Origin: Brevibacterium sp.
GTDB lineage: Bacteria; Actinomycetota; Actinomycetes; Actinomycetales; Brevibacteriaceae
Direction: 5' to 3'
Assembly (NCBI GenBank): GCA_031179165.1
Contig: JAPSIC010000003.1
Span: 1 to 63,394 of the forward strand
Length of the DNA: 63,394 nt
The notes under the pieces were generated by a model. The model saw only the letters and a program-made list of their open reading frames with translations, was not told the origin of the DNA and searched no databases. How positions within the stretch are numbered: position 1 is the stretch's first letter; the number at the start of each line of letters is the position of its first letter. The position numbers were made by a program, and so were the translations under genes. Shown here one piece after another: positions 9,734-19,226 of this stretch.

Positions 9734-10387
9734 CTAGGCCTCCAGGCCGGAGAACGCCATCGCGGTGACTGCGTCGGCGATGGTCTCCGGGCTGACGGGG
9801 TAGCCGGTGCGGTACCACTCGGTGATCGAGTTGACCATGCCGAAGAGCAGTCGGGTGATGAGGCCGGGCGGGAAGTCGGCGCGCACCCCGCCCTCGGCGA
9901 TCGCAGCGGCGACGAGGGCGCGGATCTTCTCGTCGATCCGCCGGCGCTGCTCGAGCGCGGCCCGCTCGACCTCCGAGTTGCCGCGCACGCGCAGCAGCAG
10001 CGTGACGGAGTGGTGGTACTCGATGAGGATGAGCACGCTGGCGTGCACGGCGTGGCGGAGCTGCTCGAGAGCGGTCAGGTCGGTGCGGTGGCTCTCGGCC
10101 TCGACGGCGGAGTCGAGGGCGTCGGTGCCGCGGGCGATCGCGAGCCGGAGCAGCTCCTCCTTCGACTTCACGTGATGGTAGATCGCCGACTTCGTGATCC
10201 CCAGCTCTCGGGCGACGGTGTCCATCGACGTCCCGTCGTAGCCGCGGGCTACAAACACCTCGGTGGCCCTGTTGATCAGGGTCTCGCGGTCATAGCCGGG
10301 GCGACCGCGACGACCCCGCTTGGGGGAGTCGGCGCCGGGCGCGGGAGCCGCTGCGGGGGCCGGAGACATCGATCGAGGCATGCCCAA
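9734..10387 (-). CDS. TetR/AcrR family regulator, likely PaaR
   Basis: NRATEVFVARGYDGTSMDTVARELGITKSAIYHHVKSKEELL helix-turn-helix; position in paa cluster. Confidence 0.88.
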   Translation of the reverse strand: MGMPRSMSPAPAAAPAPGADSPKRGRRGRPGYDRETLINRATEVFVARGYDGTSMDTVARELGITKSAIYHHVKSKEELLRLAIARGTDALDSAVEAESHRTDLTALEQLRHAVHASVLILIEYHHSVTLLLRVRGNSEVERAALEQRRRIDEKIRALVAAAIAEGGVRADFPPGLITRLLFGMVNSITEWYRTGYPVSPETIADAVTAMAFSGLEA

Positions 10388-10428
10388 CAGTCTAACCAGC
10401 CGGTCACCGGGCGCAGGCGCGACGACCA

Positions 10429-10512
10429 GGCCCGTCGGCTCGCCGCCCGGGGCCGTCGCACCGCAACCCGAGGCCGTCGGCTCGCAACCCGAGGCCGTCG
10501 GCTCGCCGCCCG
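10429..10512. repeat. 21-bp tandem repeat, 4 units
   Basis: GGCCCGTCGGCTCGCCGCCCG / GGGCCGTCGCACCGCAACCCG / AGGCCGTCGGCTCGCAACCCG / AGGCCGTCGGCTCGCCGCCCG. Confidence 0.85.
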
Positions 10513-10513
10513 G

Positions 10514-11809
10514 TCATCGGATGTTCTCGCGCCGGTCGATGATGCGCTTCATCTTGCCGACCGAGCGCGGGAGCTCGCCCGGTGAGCGCACGGACACCGT
10601 GGCGGTGACGCCGAGGCGCTCCTTGATGCGCTCGGCGACCCGGGTCTCGAGCCCCTCGAGCTCCACCGCGCCGGCGCCCTCGCGATGCTCCACCTCGACA
10701 GTGACCTCGTCCATCCGGTTCGGGCGGGTGAGCACGAGCTGGAAGTGGGGGCTGAGGTGCTCGAACTCGAACAGCACCGCCTCGACGTTGGCGGGGTAGA
10801 CGTTGACCCCGCGGATGATGATGAGATCGTCGGAGCGCCCGGTGATGCGCGAGATCCGGCGGAAGTTCGGGCGGGCGGTGCCCGGCAGCAGGCTCGCCAG
10901 GTCGTGGGTGCGGTAGCGGATGATCGGCAGAGCCTCCTTCGACAGCGAGGTGAAGACGAGCTCGCCCTCCTGCCCGTCGGGCAGGACCTCACCGGTGAAT
11001 GGGTCGACGATCTCGGGGTAGAAGTGGTCCTCCCAGATGGTCGGTCCGTCCTTCGTCTCCACGCACTCGCTGGCCACGCCCGGACCCATCACCTCGGACA
11101 GTCCGTAGATGTCGACGGCGTCGATGGCGAAGGAGCGCTCGATCTCCCTGCGCATCGCGTCCGTCCACGGTTCGGCCCCGCAGATGGCGATCTTCAGGCT
11201 CGTCGAGGTGGGGTCGACGCCCTGGGCGTGGAACTCGTCGAGGATCGTGAGCAGGTAGGTGGGGGTGGCCGTGATGATCTCGGGCCGGAAGTCCTGGATC
11301 AGCTGCACCTGCCGCGGGGTCTGCCCGCCGGAGATCGGGACGACGGTGAATCCGTGCCGCTCGGCCCCGTGCACGCCGAGCCCGCCGGTGAACAGGCCGT
11401 AGCCGTAGGCGTTGTGGACCATCTGGCCGGGGCGGCCGCCGGCGGCCCGGATCGACCGGGCGATGAGGCCGGTCCAGACCTCGAGGTCGCGCGACGTGTA
11501 GCCGACGACCGTCGGCAGTCCGGTCGTGCCCGAGGAGGCATGGATGCGGGCGATCTGCCCGCGCGGGACGGCGAACATCCCGAAGGGGTAGTTGTCGCGC
11601 AGGTCCTGCTTGGTCGTGAAGGGGAGCCGAGACAGGTCGTCGAGGCTGGTGACGTCGTCGGGGGCGAGCCCGGCCTCGTCGAACGCCTTCCGGTGGAACG
11701 GGACCCTGTCATAGGCGGTGCGCACGGTGGTGCGCAGGCCCTCGAGCTGTCTGGTTCGCAGCTCGTCGAGGCTCAGGCGCTCACCGGCGTCGAGGTGGTT
11801 CGCGGTCAT
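10514..11809 (-). CDS. paaK: Phenylacetate-CoA ligase
   Basis: PFTTKQDLRDNYPFGMFAVPRGQIARIHASSGTTGLPTVVGYT; RSDDLIIIRGVNVYPANVE. Confidence 0.95.
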   Translation of the reverse strand: MTANHLDAGERLSLDELRTRQLEGLRTTVRTAYDRVPFHRKAFDEAGLAPDDVTSLDDLSRLPFTTKQDLRDNYPFGMFAVPRGQIARIHASSGTTGLPTVVGYTSRDLEVWTGLIARSIRAAGGRPGQMVHNAYGYGLFTGGLGVHGAERHGFTVVPISGGQTPRQVQLIQDFRPEIITATPTYLLTILDEFHAQGVDPTSTSLKIAICGAEPWTDAMRREIERSFAIDAVDIYGLSEVMGPGVASECVETKDGPTIWEDHFYPEIVDPFTGEVLPDGQEGELVFTSLSKEALPIIRYRTHDLASLLPGTARPNFRRISRITGRSDDLIIIRGVNVYPANVEAVLFEFEHLSPHFQLVLTRPNRMDEVTVEVEHREGAGAVELEGLETRVAERIKERLGVTATVSVRSPGELPRSVGKMKRIIDRRENIR

Positions 11810-11818
11810 CGTGTCTCC

Positions 11819-12250
11819 TCAGGAGTTCGGAGGGGCGGGCAGGGTGCGGGAGCGGCCGCGGTAGACGGCGACGATTTCGTCGTCGCGGGTGACGGTGACG
11901 TCGTAGATCCCCGACCGGCCCTGCCTGACGACCTCCTGCCCGCAGGCGACGAGGCGGTCGCCGACCCGGGTGGGGCGGAGGAAGGTGATGTCCCCGCCGG
12001 AGGCGACGGTGACGGAGCCGGGGTAGTTGCAGGCCATCGCGAACGTCGTGTCGGCGAAGAGGAAGATGTAGCCGCCGTGGGTGATCTCATGCCCGTTGGC
12101 CATGACGTCGGTGACCGTCATCGAGCATCGGGCCCAGCCCGGACCGTGGTCGTCGAGGGTGATCCCCAGATGCTGGGAGGCTCGATCGTTGGCATACATG
12201 GCAGCGGCGCCGGTGGTGTCGACGTGGCCGATGGGTCCGGATGTGCTCAA
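11819..12250 (-). CDS. paaI: Hydroxyphenylacetyl-CoA thioesterase PaaI (TTG start)
   Basis: Hotdog thioesterase NGHEITHGGYIFLFADTTFAMACN; RBS-like GAGGAG before TTG. Confidence 0.9.
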   Translation of the reverse strand: MSTSGPIGHVDTTGAAAMYANDRASQHLGITLDDHGPGWARCSMTVTDVMANGHEITHGGYIFLFADTTFAMACNYPGSVTVASGGDITFLRPTRVGDRLVACGQEVVRQGRSGIYDVTVTRDDEIVAVYRGRSRTLPAPPNS

Positions 12251-12289
12251 GTGAACTCCTCTTCGAGTCGATGCGGCCGCGACTGCCGG

Positions 12290-12311
12290 ATTTAACGACC
12301 ATCTGGTCAAT
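12290..12311. promoter_or_regulatory. Candidate PaaR site upstream of paaI
   Basis: ATTTAACGACCATCTGGTCAAT resembles the paaZ-upstream site. Confidence 0.4.
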
Positions 12312-12477
12312 AAATATAAAGTGATCGGGGTCTCATTCACAATCCCTTCGCCATCCCGAACCTGTCGCTGATCCCCAACTTCGGACCGTCGCACATCCTT
12401 TGGATGCGCCCTCGGATGGTGACTCCTGGACCCCTCGATCGGACTCCCATTGCGCCCGGGCATGCCCTGTGTCACAC

Positions 12478-12499
12478 TAATACAGAACAAATGGTCAGT
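12478..12499. promoter_or_regulatory. Candidate PaaR half-site upstream of paaA
   Basis: TAATACAGAACAAATGGTCAGT. Confidence 0.3.
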
Positions 12500-12552
12500 A
12501 ATTGGTTCTCGGTGCCCGGAACCGGCACGACACATCCAAGGGCGGAGTGGTC

Positions 12553-13599
12553 ATGACAACCGAAACACCCGAAGCACAACTCGGACAGGAGCCTGGCGCG
12601 CAGCAGCGCGAAGCGGAGTTCGAGGCGCAGTTCCGGCGGACGATCGAGGCCAAGGACCGGATCGAGCCGCGCGACTGGATGCCCGAGGCCTACCGGAAGA
12701 CGCTGATCCGCCAGGTCGCCCAGCACGCCCATTCGGAGATCATCGGCATGCAGCCCGAGGGCAACTGGATCTCACGGGCCCCCTCGCTGCGGCGCAAGGC
12801 GATCCTGCTCGCCAAGGTCCAGGACGAGGCGGGTCACGGACTCTACCTCTACTCGGCCACGGAGACCCTGGGCGCGACCCGCAACGAGCTGACCGAGAAG
12901 CTCATCGCCGGCAGGCAGAAGTACTCCTCGATCTTCAACTACCCCGCGCTGTCCTACGCCGACGTCGGCACGATCGGCTGGCTGGTCGACGGCGCCGCGA
13001 TCGTCAATCAGGTGCCCCTGTGCCGGACCTCGTTCGGCCCCTACGGGCGGGCGATGATCCGCATCTGCAAGGAGGAGTCCTTCCACCAGCGGCAGGGCTA
13101 CGAGCTGCTGATGACGATGATGCGCGGCACCGACGAGCAGCGGGAGATGGTCCAGGAATCGGTCAACCGGTTCTGGTGGCCGGCCCTGATGATGTTCGGT
13201 CCGCCCGACGACGACTCCCCGAACACCGCGCAGTCGATGGCGTGGGGGATCAAGACCCACACCAACGACGAGCTGCGGCAGAAGTTCGTCGACATGTCCG
13301 TCCCGCAGGCCGAGGCCCTGGGCGTGACGTTCCCCGACGAGGGACTGCAGTGGAACGAGGAGCGCGGGCACTACGACTTCACCCAGCCCGATTGGTCGGA
13401 GTTCTGGGCGGTCGTCAAGGGCAACGGGCCCTGCAACGTGCAGCGGCTCGCGCACCGGAAGAAGGCCTGGGACGACGGCGCCTGGGTGCGCGAAGCGGCC
13501 ATGGCCTTCGCCGAGAAGTCCGCCGAGGCGGCGGCCCCGGGTGCAGATACGGACAGCCCTGACTCTGGCGCCGCCCGCGCCGAGGAGGTCGCACGATGA
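12553..13599 (+). CDS. paaA: 1,2-phenylacetyl-CoA epoxidase subunit PaaA
   Basis: [52 protein letters not shown]. Confidence 0.96.
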   Translation: MTTETPEAQLGQEPGAQQREAEFEAQFRRTIEAKDRIEPRDWMPEAYRKTLIRQVAQHAHSEIIGMQPEGNWISRAPSLRRKAILLAKVQDEAGHGLYLYSATETLGATRNELTEKLIAGRQKYSSIFNYPALSYADVGTIGWLVDGAAIVNQVPLCRTSFGPYGRAMIRICKEESFHQRQGYELLMTMMRGTDEQREMVQESVNRFWWPALMMFGPPDDDSPNTAQSMAWGIKTHTNDELRQKFVDMSVPQAEALGVTFPDEGLQWNEERGHYDFTQPDWSEFWAVVKGNGPCNVQRLAHRKKAWDDGAWVREAAMAFAEKSAEAAAPGADTDSPDSGAARAEEVAR

Positions 13600-13913
13600 G
13601 CGAGACGCCGAACGAGACCGGCGGCACCGTCCGCGGCGAATGGCCCCTCTACGAGGTGTTCGTCCGCGGCAAGCGGGGACTCAACCACGTCCACGTCGGC
13701 TCCCTCCACGCCCCCGACGATGAGATGGCGATCCGGCACGCCCGCGACGTCTACACCCGGCGCAACGAAGGGGTGAGCATCTGGGTCGTCCGATCCTCCG
13801 AGATCACCGCCTCGAGCCCGGATGAGAAGGACCCCCTGTTCGCCCCCAGCGGCGACAAGGTCTACCGCCACCCGACGTTCTACGACATCCCCGCCGATGT
13901 CCCGCACATGTGA
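13596..13913 (+). CDS. paaB: 1,2-phenylacetyl-CoA epoxidase subunit PaaB
   Basis: [50 protein letters not shown]. Confidence 0.96.
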   Translation: MSETPNETGGTVRGEWPLYEVFVRGKRGLNHVHVGSLHAPDDEMAIRHARDVYTRRNEGVSIWVVRSSEITASSPDEKDPLFAPSGDKVYRHPTFYDIPADVPHM

Positions 13914-14878
13914 GAGACGTGACGATGACTGATGTCCACGGCCACGAGCCGGAGATCCACACGAGCGACGACGAGCACGGCAACGCCTACTCGGGTCTGC
14001 TCGTCAACGACGCCCACTGGGCCTTCGGCACCGACTTCGAGGATCCGCTGGCTGGTGTCGACACGACCGTTCCCGACGGCGCCGACGCCGAGGAGATCGC
14101 CGCCTACTGCCTGATGCTCGGCGACGACGCCCTCGTCTTCTCCCAGCGGATCTCGGAATGGTGCTCACGCGCCCCCGACCTCGAGGAGGACATCGCCCTG
14201 GCCAACATCGCCCTCGACCTGCTCGGTCAGGCCAGGCTCCTGCTGGCCCGGGCGGCCGCCGCCGATCCCGCCCTCGTCCCGCAGCTGCCGGAGGACTCAC
14301 CCGTGCCCGCCGAGGACCGGCTCGCCTTCTTCCGCGAGGACGTCGACTTCCGCAGCGTCCGCCTGGCCGAGGTCCCCAACGGTGACTTCGCCGAGGCGGT
14401 CGCGAAGATCCTCATGTTCTCCACCTGGCGGCTGGCGATCTTCGAACGACTCCAGAACAGCGAGGACGCCGTGCTCTCCGCGATCGCGGCCAAGGGCGTC
14501 AAGGAGATGACCTACCACCGTGACTTCTCCGGCCGCTGGGTCCTCACCCTGGCCCGCGGCACCGAGGAGTCACGCCGGCGGCTGCTGACCGCCCTCGACG
14601 GGCTGTGGCCACTGTGGCCCGAACTCTTCGAGACCCACCCGATCGAGGCCGCGATCGCCGAGGCGGGAATCGGGATCGCCCCCGCCGAGGTGGCCGGAGA
14701 GGCCGACGCGATCATCGACCAGGTCTTCGCGGCCGTCGGGATCGACCGCCCGGAGACCGGGGCGCTCGCCGGGGTGCGGGGACGCAAGGGCCGCGACGGC
14801 CTCCACACCGAGGCGCTGAGCCGGATGCTCGCCGAGATGCAGGTCGTCGCCCGCGCCCACCCGAGGGGGAAGTGGTGA
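13910..14878 (+). CDS. paaC: 1,2-phenylacetyl-CoA epoxidase subunit PaaC (start may be 13925)
   Basis: DDALVFSQRISEWCSRAPDLEEDIALANIALDLLGQARLLL. Confidence 0.94.
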   Translation: MRDVTMTDVHGHEPEIHTSDDEHGNAYSGLLVNDAHWAFGTDFEDPLAGVDTTVPDGADAEEIAAYCLMLGDDALVFSQRISEWCSRAPDLEEDIALANIALDLLGQARLLLARAAAADPALVPQLPEDSPVPAEDRLAFFREDVDFRSVRLAEVPNGDFAEAVAKILMFSTWRLAIFERLQNSEDAVLSAIAAKGVKEMTYHRDFSGRWVLTLARGTEESRRRLLTALDGLWPLWPELFETHPIEAAIAEAGIGIAPAEVAGEADAIIDQVFAAVGIDRPETGALAGVRGRKGRDGLHTEALSRMLAEMQVVARAHPRGKW

Positions 14879-15399
14879 CCGCCCACCGGACCGAGACCGA
14901 AGCGGAGACGCTCGACCGGGCCCGCGCCGCCGCGGCCCGCGTGCGAGACCCCGAGATGCCGATGCTCACGCTCGTCGACCTCGGCGTCCTCCGGGACGTG
15001 CGCATCGAGGACGGCCGCGTCGTCACGGTCATCACCCCCACCTATTCGGGCTGCCCGGCGATGGCGACGATGCGCGATGACCTGCAGCGCGAGCTCGAGG
15101 ACGCAGGATTCCCCGACGCCGAGGTGCGGGTGTCGCTGACCCCGGCCTGGTCGAGTGACTGGATCACCGAGGAGGGTCGGCGGGCGTTGGCACAGGCGGG
15201 GATCTCACCCCCGGGGCAGGCGCCCAGGAACCCGGGGCCGGTGGCCCTGACCCTGCTGCCGACGCGGCGGGACGTGCGCTGCACCTTGTGCGGATCGTCC
15301 TCCGTCCGGTTGACCTCCGAGTTCGGGCCGACCGCGTGCAAGGCGATGTATCAGTGCCTGGACTGCCTCGAGCCGTTCGAGCACGTGAAGGAGATCTGA
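14875..15399 (+). CDS. paaD: PaaD, 1,2-phenylacetyl-CoA epoxidase-associated protein (GTG start, GTGA overlap with paaC stop)
   Basis: RVRDPEMPMLTLVDLGVLRDV; TYSGCPAM; CTLCGSSSVRLTSEFGPTACKAMYQCLDCLEPFEHVKEI. Confidence 0.94.
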   Translation: MTAHRTETEAETLDRARAAAARVRDPEMPMLTLVDLGVLRDVRIEDGRVVTVITPTYSGCPAMATMRDDLQRELEDAGFPDAEVRVSLTPAWSSDWITEEGRRALAQAGISPPGQAPRNPGPVALTLLPTRRDVRCTLCGSSSVRLTSEFGPTACKAMYQCLDCLEPFEHVKEI

Positions 15400-15400
15400 G

Positions 15401-16543
15401 ATGACCGAGACCGTGGACCGGACGACGCCGCCCGGGACGGCCGCCTCGACGTCCGAGCAGTCGCCCGGGCAGGCCTCCGACCAGCGCGGGCGCTCGCGCT
15501 TCTATCCGCTGACCGTGTGGTCCGTCGACCGCCTCACCGAGGACGCGGTGGCGGTGACCTTCGACGTGCCGGAGGAGTTCGCCGAGCTCTTCGACTTCGC
15601 GGCCGGCCAGTCCCTGACCCTGCGCCGGATCGTCAACGGCGTCGAGCATCGCCGGACGTACTCCATCTGCGCCCCGGCCGGCACGGCACCGCGGATCGGG
15701 GTCCGCGAGATCCCCGGCGGGCTCTTCTCCTCCTGGCTGATCCATGAGATCCAGCCGGGCGAGGTCGTCGAGGTCCAGCCGCCGAGCGGGAACTTCCGGG
15801 CCGAGCCCGACATGGGCGGACGGCACCTGTGCATCGCGGCGGGCTCCGGGATCACCCCGATGCTCTCGGTCGCCTCGACCGTGCTCCGGCATCCGGACGC
15901 CTCGGTGACGCTGCTCTACGGCAACCGGAGCACGACCACGGTGATGTTCGCCGACGAGCTCGCCGACCTCAAGGACTCCCGCCACCAGCAGCTCGACCTC
16001 ATCCACGTGCTCTCGCGTGAACCGCGCGAGGTCGAACTGTTCTCCGGGCGGTTGGACGCCGACAAGCTCCGGCAGCTGCTCACGGTGCTCGTGCCCATCC
16101 ACGACATGGATCATGTGTGGCTGTGCGGTCCCTTCGGGATGCTCAGCGACGCCCGCACGGTCCTCGACGAGCTCGGGTTCCCCAAGGAGAAGGTCCACTT
16201 CGAGCTCTTCTACGTCGACGAACCGCCGCCGGAGCTGATCCACGCCGACCAGGCGGTCGAGGGCGCCACGAGCGACGTCACGATCGTGCTCGACGGACGG
16301 CGGACCACCTCGGCGATGTCGCAGGGGTCGACGATCCTCGATTCCGCGCAGAAGTCCCGCTCGGACCTCCCGTTCGCGTGCAAGGGCGGGGTGTGCGGGA
16401 CGTGCCGGGCGAAGGTGTGCGCCGGCGAGGTCGACATGGTGCGCAACTACGCCCTCGAGGAGGCCGAGGTCGCCGCCGGGTTCGTCCTCACCTGCCAGAC
16501 GTTCCCCGTCAGCGACGAGGTCACGGTCGACTTCGACTCGTGA
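15401..16543 (+). CDS. paaE: 1,2-phenylacetyl-CoA epoxidase reductase subunit PaaE
   Basis: Ferredoxin-reductase RRTYSICAPAG; C-terminal 2Fe-2S CKGGVCGTCRAKV. Confidence 0.95.
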   Translation: MTETVDRTTPPGTAASTSEQSPGQASDQRGRSRFYPLTVWSVDRLTEDAVAVTFDVPEEFAELFDFAAGQSLTLRRIVNGVEHRRTYSICAPAGTAPRIGVREIPGGLFSSWLIHEIQPGEVVEVQPPSGNFRAEPDMGGRHLCIAAGSGITPMLSVASTVLRHPDASVTLLYGNRSTTTVMFADELADLKDSRHQQLDLIHVLSREPREVELFSGRLDADKLRQLLTVLVPIHDMDHVWLCGPFGMLSDARTVLDELGFPKEKVHFELFYVDEPPPELIHADQAVEGATSDVTIVLDGRRTTSAMSQGSTILDSAQKSRSDLPFACKGGVCGTCRAKVCAGEVDMVRNYALEEAEVAAGFVLTCQTFPVSDEVTVDFDS

Positions 16544-16621
16544 AGCCGCCCGCGACGGTAGGTCGTCAGCAGACGGCCGGACGTCGACCGGCACGGCACC
16601 TACGGCGAAGGAGAACCAGGG

Positions 16622-17476
16622 ATGAGCGAGACGACCGAGGCGTCAGCGAGGGCGAGCGTGCCGGAGACCGTGGGCGTCTGCGGCGGCGGTCGGATGGGCA
16701 GCGGAATCGCGCATTCCTTCGCCGCGGCGGGTGCTCGGGTGATCGTCGTCGAGGCCACAGATGACACGGTGGCCGCGGCGCAGGAGAGGATCGCGCAGTC
16801 GGTCGAGAGAACGCGGCAGAAGGGCGGCGAGGTCCCCGGCGCCGTCGAAGTCGTACGCGATCCGACCCTCCTCGACCAGGCGCTGCTCGTCGTCGAAGCC
16901 GTCCCCGAGGACCTCGAGCTCAAACGGCAGATGCTGGCCGCGATCGCCAAGTATGCTCCGGCGGCCGCGATCGCCACCAACACCAGTTCGCTCTCGATCG
17001 ACGCACTCGCCGCAGCGCTGCCGCGCCCGGAAGCGCTCATCGGTCTCCACTTCTTCAACCCCGTTCCGGTCAGCGACCTCGTCGAGGTGGTCGTCGGCCC
17101 GCGGACCAGACCGGGTCTCGTCGCGGCGGCCCGGAACTGGGTCGAGGGCCTGGGCAAGACCGCCATCACCGTCCGGGACTCGCCGGGATTCGCATCCTCG
17201 CGCCTCGGCGTCGCGCTGGCACTGGAGGCGATCCGGATGGTGGAGGACGAGGTGGCCGGCGTCGCGGACATCGACACCGCGATGGAACTCGGATACCGGC
17301 ATCCGATGGGACCGCTGAGAACGACCGACCTCGTCGGCCTCGACGTGCGGCTGGGCATCGCCGAGCACCTTGAACGTGAGCTCGGCCCCCGCTTCACTCC
17401 GCCGCAGCTGCTGCGGGACAAGGTCACCGCCGGGCAGCTGGGGCGCAAGACCGGCCAGGGCTTCTACGAATGGTGA
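16622..17476 (+). CDS. 3-hydroxyacyl-CoA dehydrogenase (PaaH-like)
   Basis: VGVCGGGRMGSGIAHSFAAAGARVIVVEA; HFFNPVPVSDLVEVV; GRKTGQGFYEW. Confidence 0.93.
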   Translation: MSETTEASARASVPETVGVCGGGRMGSGIAHSFAAAGARVIVVEATDDTVAAAQERIAQSVERTRQKGGEVPGAVEVVRDPTLLDQALLVVEAVPEDLELKRQMLAAIAKYAPAAAIATNTSSLSIDALAAALPRPEALIGLHFFNPVPVSDLVEVVVGPRTRPGLVAAARNWVEGLGKTAITVRDSPGFASSRLGVALALEAIRMVEDEVAGVADIDTAMELGYRHPMGPLRTTDLVGLDVRLGIAEHLERELGPRFTPPQLLRDKVTAGQLGRKTGQGFYEW

Positions 17477-17535
17477 ACTCGCAGAGATAGAGGTGGTGAA
17501 CTCGCAGAGATGATGAGTTCGCAATGATGATGGGG
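17471..17535. repeat. 23-bp-period tandem duplication spanning the stop codon, plus a degenerate third copy
   Basis: TGGTGAACTCGCAGAGAT at 17471 and 17494. Confidence 0.8.
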
Positions 17536-17543
17536 GAGAGACG

Positions 17544-18380
17544 ATGACCGAGATCAGGGTCGAACACACGGACCGTCTGGCGACGATCGTCCTCGACGGT
17601 CCCGAGTCGCGCAACGCGCTCGACGCCGAGAACCTGCGCAGCATCGGCGCCGCGGTGGCCGAGGTCGCCGCGAGGATCGCTCCCGCCGCTGCGCCACCAG
17701 AGCCGGCAGGAGCGGCCGGGTCCGGCGCGGATTCCGGTCCCGGGATCCGCGCCCTGCTCATCCGCGGGGAGGGCAAGGTCTTCTGCTCGGGCCGCGACAT
17801 CTCCGCCGTCGACGTCGAGACCGACGACGCCCACGAGTTCCTCGCCGAGGTGTTCTCCCCGGTGTTCGCGTCTATCCGGGCCCTGCCGATCCCCGTCGTC
17901 GCCGAGGTCCAGGGCGCGGCGCTCGGCCTGGGATTCGGGATCGCGGCCGCCGCGGACATCGTCTACGCGGCCGAGACCGCGAAGTTCGGGTCTCCGTTCG
18001 CGGCGATCGGGGCGGTGCTCGACTCCGGCGCCCACCACGTCTTCCTCGACCGCCTGGGCTATCACCGGACGATGGACCTCATCGTCACCGGCGACTTCAT
18101 CACCGGCGCCGAGGCGGCAGCGGCCGGACTCGTGTCCCGTGCCGTCCCCGCGGAGGACCTGCGGGAGTTCGTGACCGCGAAGGTCGACCGGATCGTCACC
18201 GGTCCGGCCCAGGCCTACGCGATGGAGAAGGCGTTCGTGCAGGGGCTCGCCGACGACCGGCCGACCCTGGCGCAGGTCCTCGCCGAGGAGGCGCAGCTGC
18301 AGGAGACCGCGCGCCGGACACCCGACTACGCCGAAGGGTTCAGGGCGTTCCAGGAGCGCCGGACGCCGAGGTTTCGGTAG
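17544..18380 (+). CDS. Enoyl-CoA hydratase/isomerase family (PaaG/PaaF-like)
   Basis: ATIVLDGPESRNALDAENL; RGEGKVFCSGRDIS; VQGAALGLGFGIAAAADIVYA. Confidence 0.9.
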   Translation: MTEIRVEHTDRLATIVLDGPESRNALDAENLRSIGAAVAEVAARIAPAAAPPEPAGAAGSGADSGPGIRALLIRGEGKVFCSGRDISAVDVETDDAHEFLAEVFSPVFASIRALPIPVVAEVQGAALGLGFGIAAAADIVYAAETAKFGSPFAAIGAVLDSGAHHVFLDRLGYHRTMDLIVTGDFITGAEAAAAGLVSRAVPAEDLREFVTAKVDRIVTGPAQAYAMEKAFVQGLADDRPTLAQVLAEEAQLQETARRTPDYAEGFRAFQERRTPRFR

Positions 18381-18405
18381 GAGCGCCGGGCACCGAGGTT
18401 CCGGT
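18352..18405. repeat. 27-bp tandem duplication spanning the stop codon
   Basis: AGGAGCGCCGGACGCCGAGGTTTCGGT / AGGAGCGCCGGGCACCGAGGTTCCGGT. Confidence 0.85.
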
Positions 18406-18449
18406 AAGCGCACTCGGTCGAAGGGCCGATCCGAGGTGCGGCTTCGAGA

Positions 18450-19226
18450 TCAGTCCTGGGGGCGCTCTTCCGGCTCGATCTCCGGGTCGGGCTCGGGGCT
18501 GGGCTCGTTCTCCGACCCGGTGTTCGGCTCGGCCTTCCGGGTGGAACGCCAGCGCCGGAAGGCGAAGATCGTCAGCACGATGACGAGCGACCAGGCGATG
18601 CCGACGGCGATGCCGTTGAGGACGGTCGGGTGGCCGATGAAGGCCCCGACCGCGACCAGGGACAGCTGCCCGGGCAGGGATGAGACGACGGTCGCGAGAA
18701 GGAAGGTGCGGCTGTCGATGCCCAGGGCCCCGCTGCCGTAGTTGACCGGCCAGTAGGGGAGTCCGGGCATGAGACGGGCGGCGCACACCGCGTAGAAGCC
18801 GCCGTTGGTGAGCTGGTCCTCGACCGATTCGGCGTGGCTGCCCAGCAGCTTCATCACGGTCGCGTGACCCAGCCCGCGCGCGATCCAATAGCCGCCGTAG
18901 CAGCCGACCATGACCCCCACCATCGAGAGGGCCGTGCCGATGGGGAGGCCGAAGATCAGCCCCCCGGCGACGGCCATGATGGTGATCGGGATCGGGGTGG
19001 CGGCGACGAGGGCGTAGAGCCCGATGAAGGCCCCGAACCCCCATCCGCCCAGATCGGAGATGTCCTTCTGCAGCGCGTCGAGCGAGGGCAGACGGACGTT
19101 GAAGACCATCCACAATGCCGCCAGCACGACCAGGGCCAGCGCCGTGTTCCGCAGGATCGCCGACCAGGGAACGCCGGTCCCGCCACGCGAGTTCAGGGTG
19201 GGATCCTCAGCCGGTGAAGATCGCAA
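18450..19226 (-). CDS. TVP38/TMEM64 family membrane protein
   Basis: LVAATPIPITIMAVAGGLIFGLPIGTALSMVGVMVGCYGGYWIARGLG; ARLMPGLPYWPVNYGSG. Confidence 0.82.
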   Translation of the reverse strand: MRSSPAEDPTLNSRGGTGVPWSAILRNTALALVVLAALWMVFNVRLPSLDALQKDISDLGGWGFGAFIGLYALVAATPIPITIMAVAGGLIFGLPIGTALSMVGVMVGCYGGYWIARGLGHATVMKLLGSHAESVEDQLTNGGFYAVCAARLMPGLPYWPVNYGSGALGIDSRTFLLATVVSSLPGQLSLVAVGAFIGHPTVLNGIAVGIAWSLVIVLTIFAFRRWRSTRKAEPNTGSENEPSPEPDPEIEPEERPQD

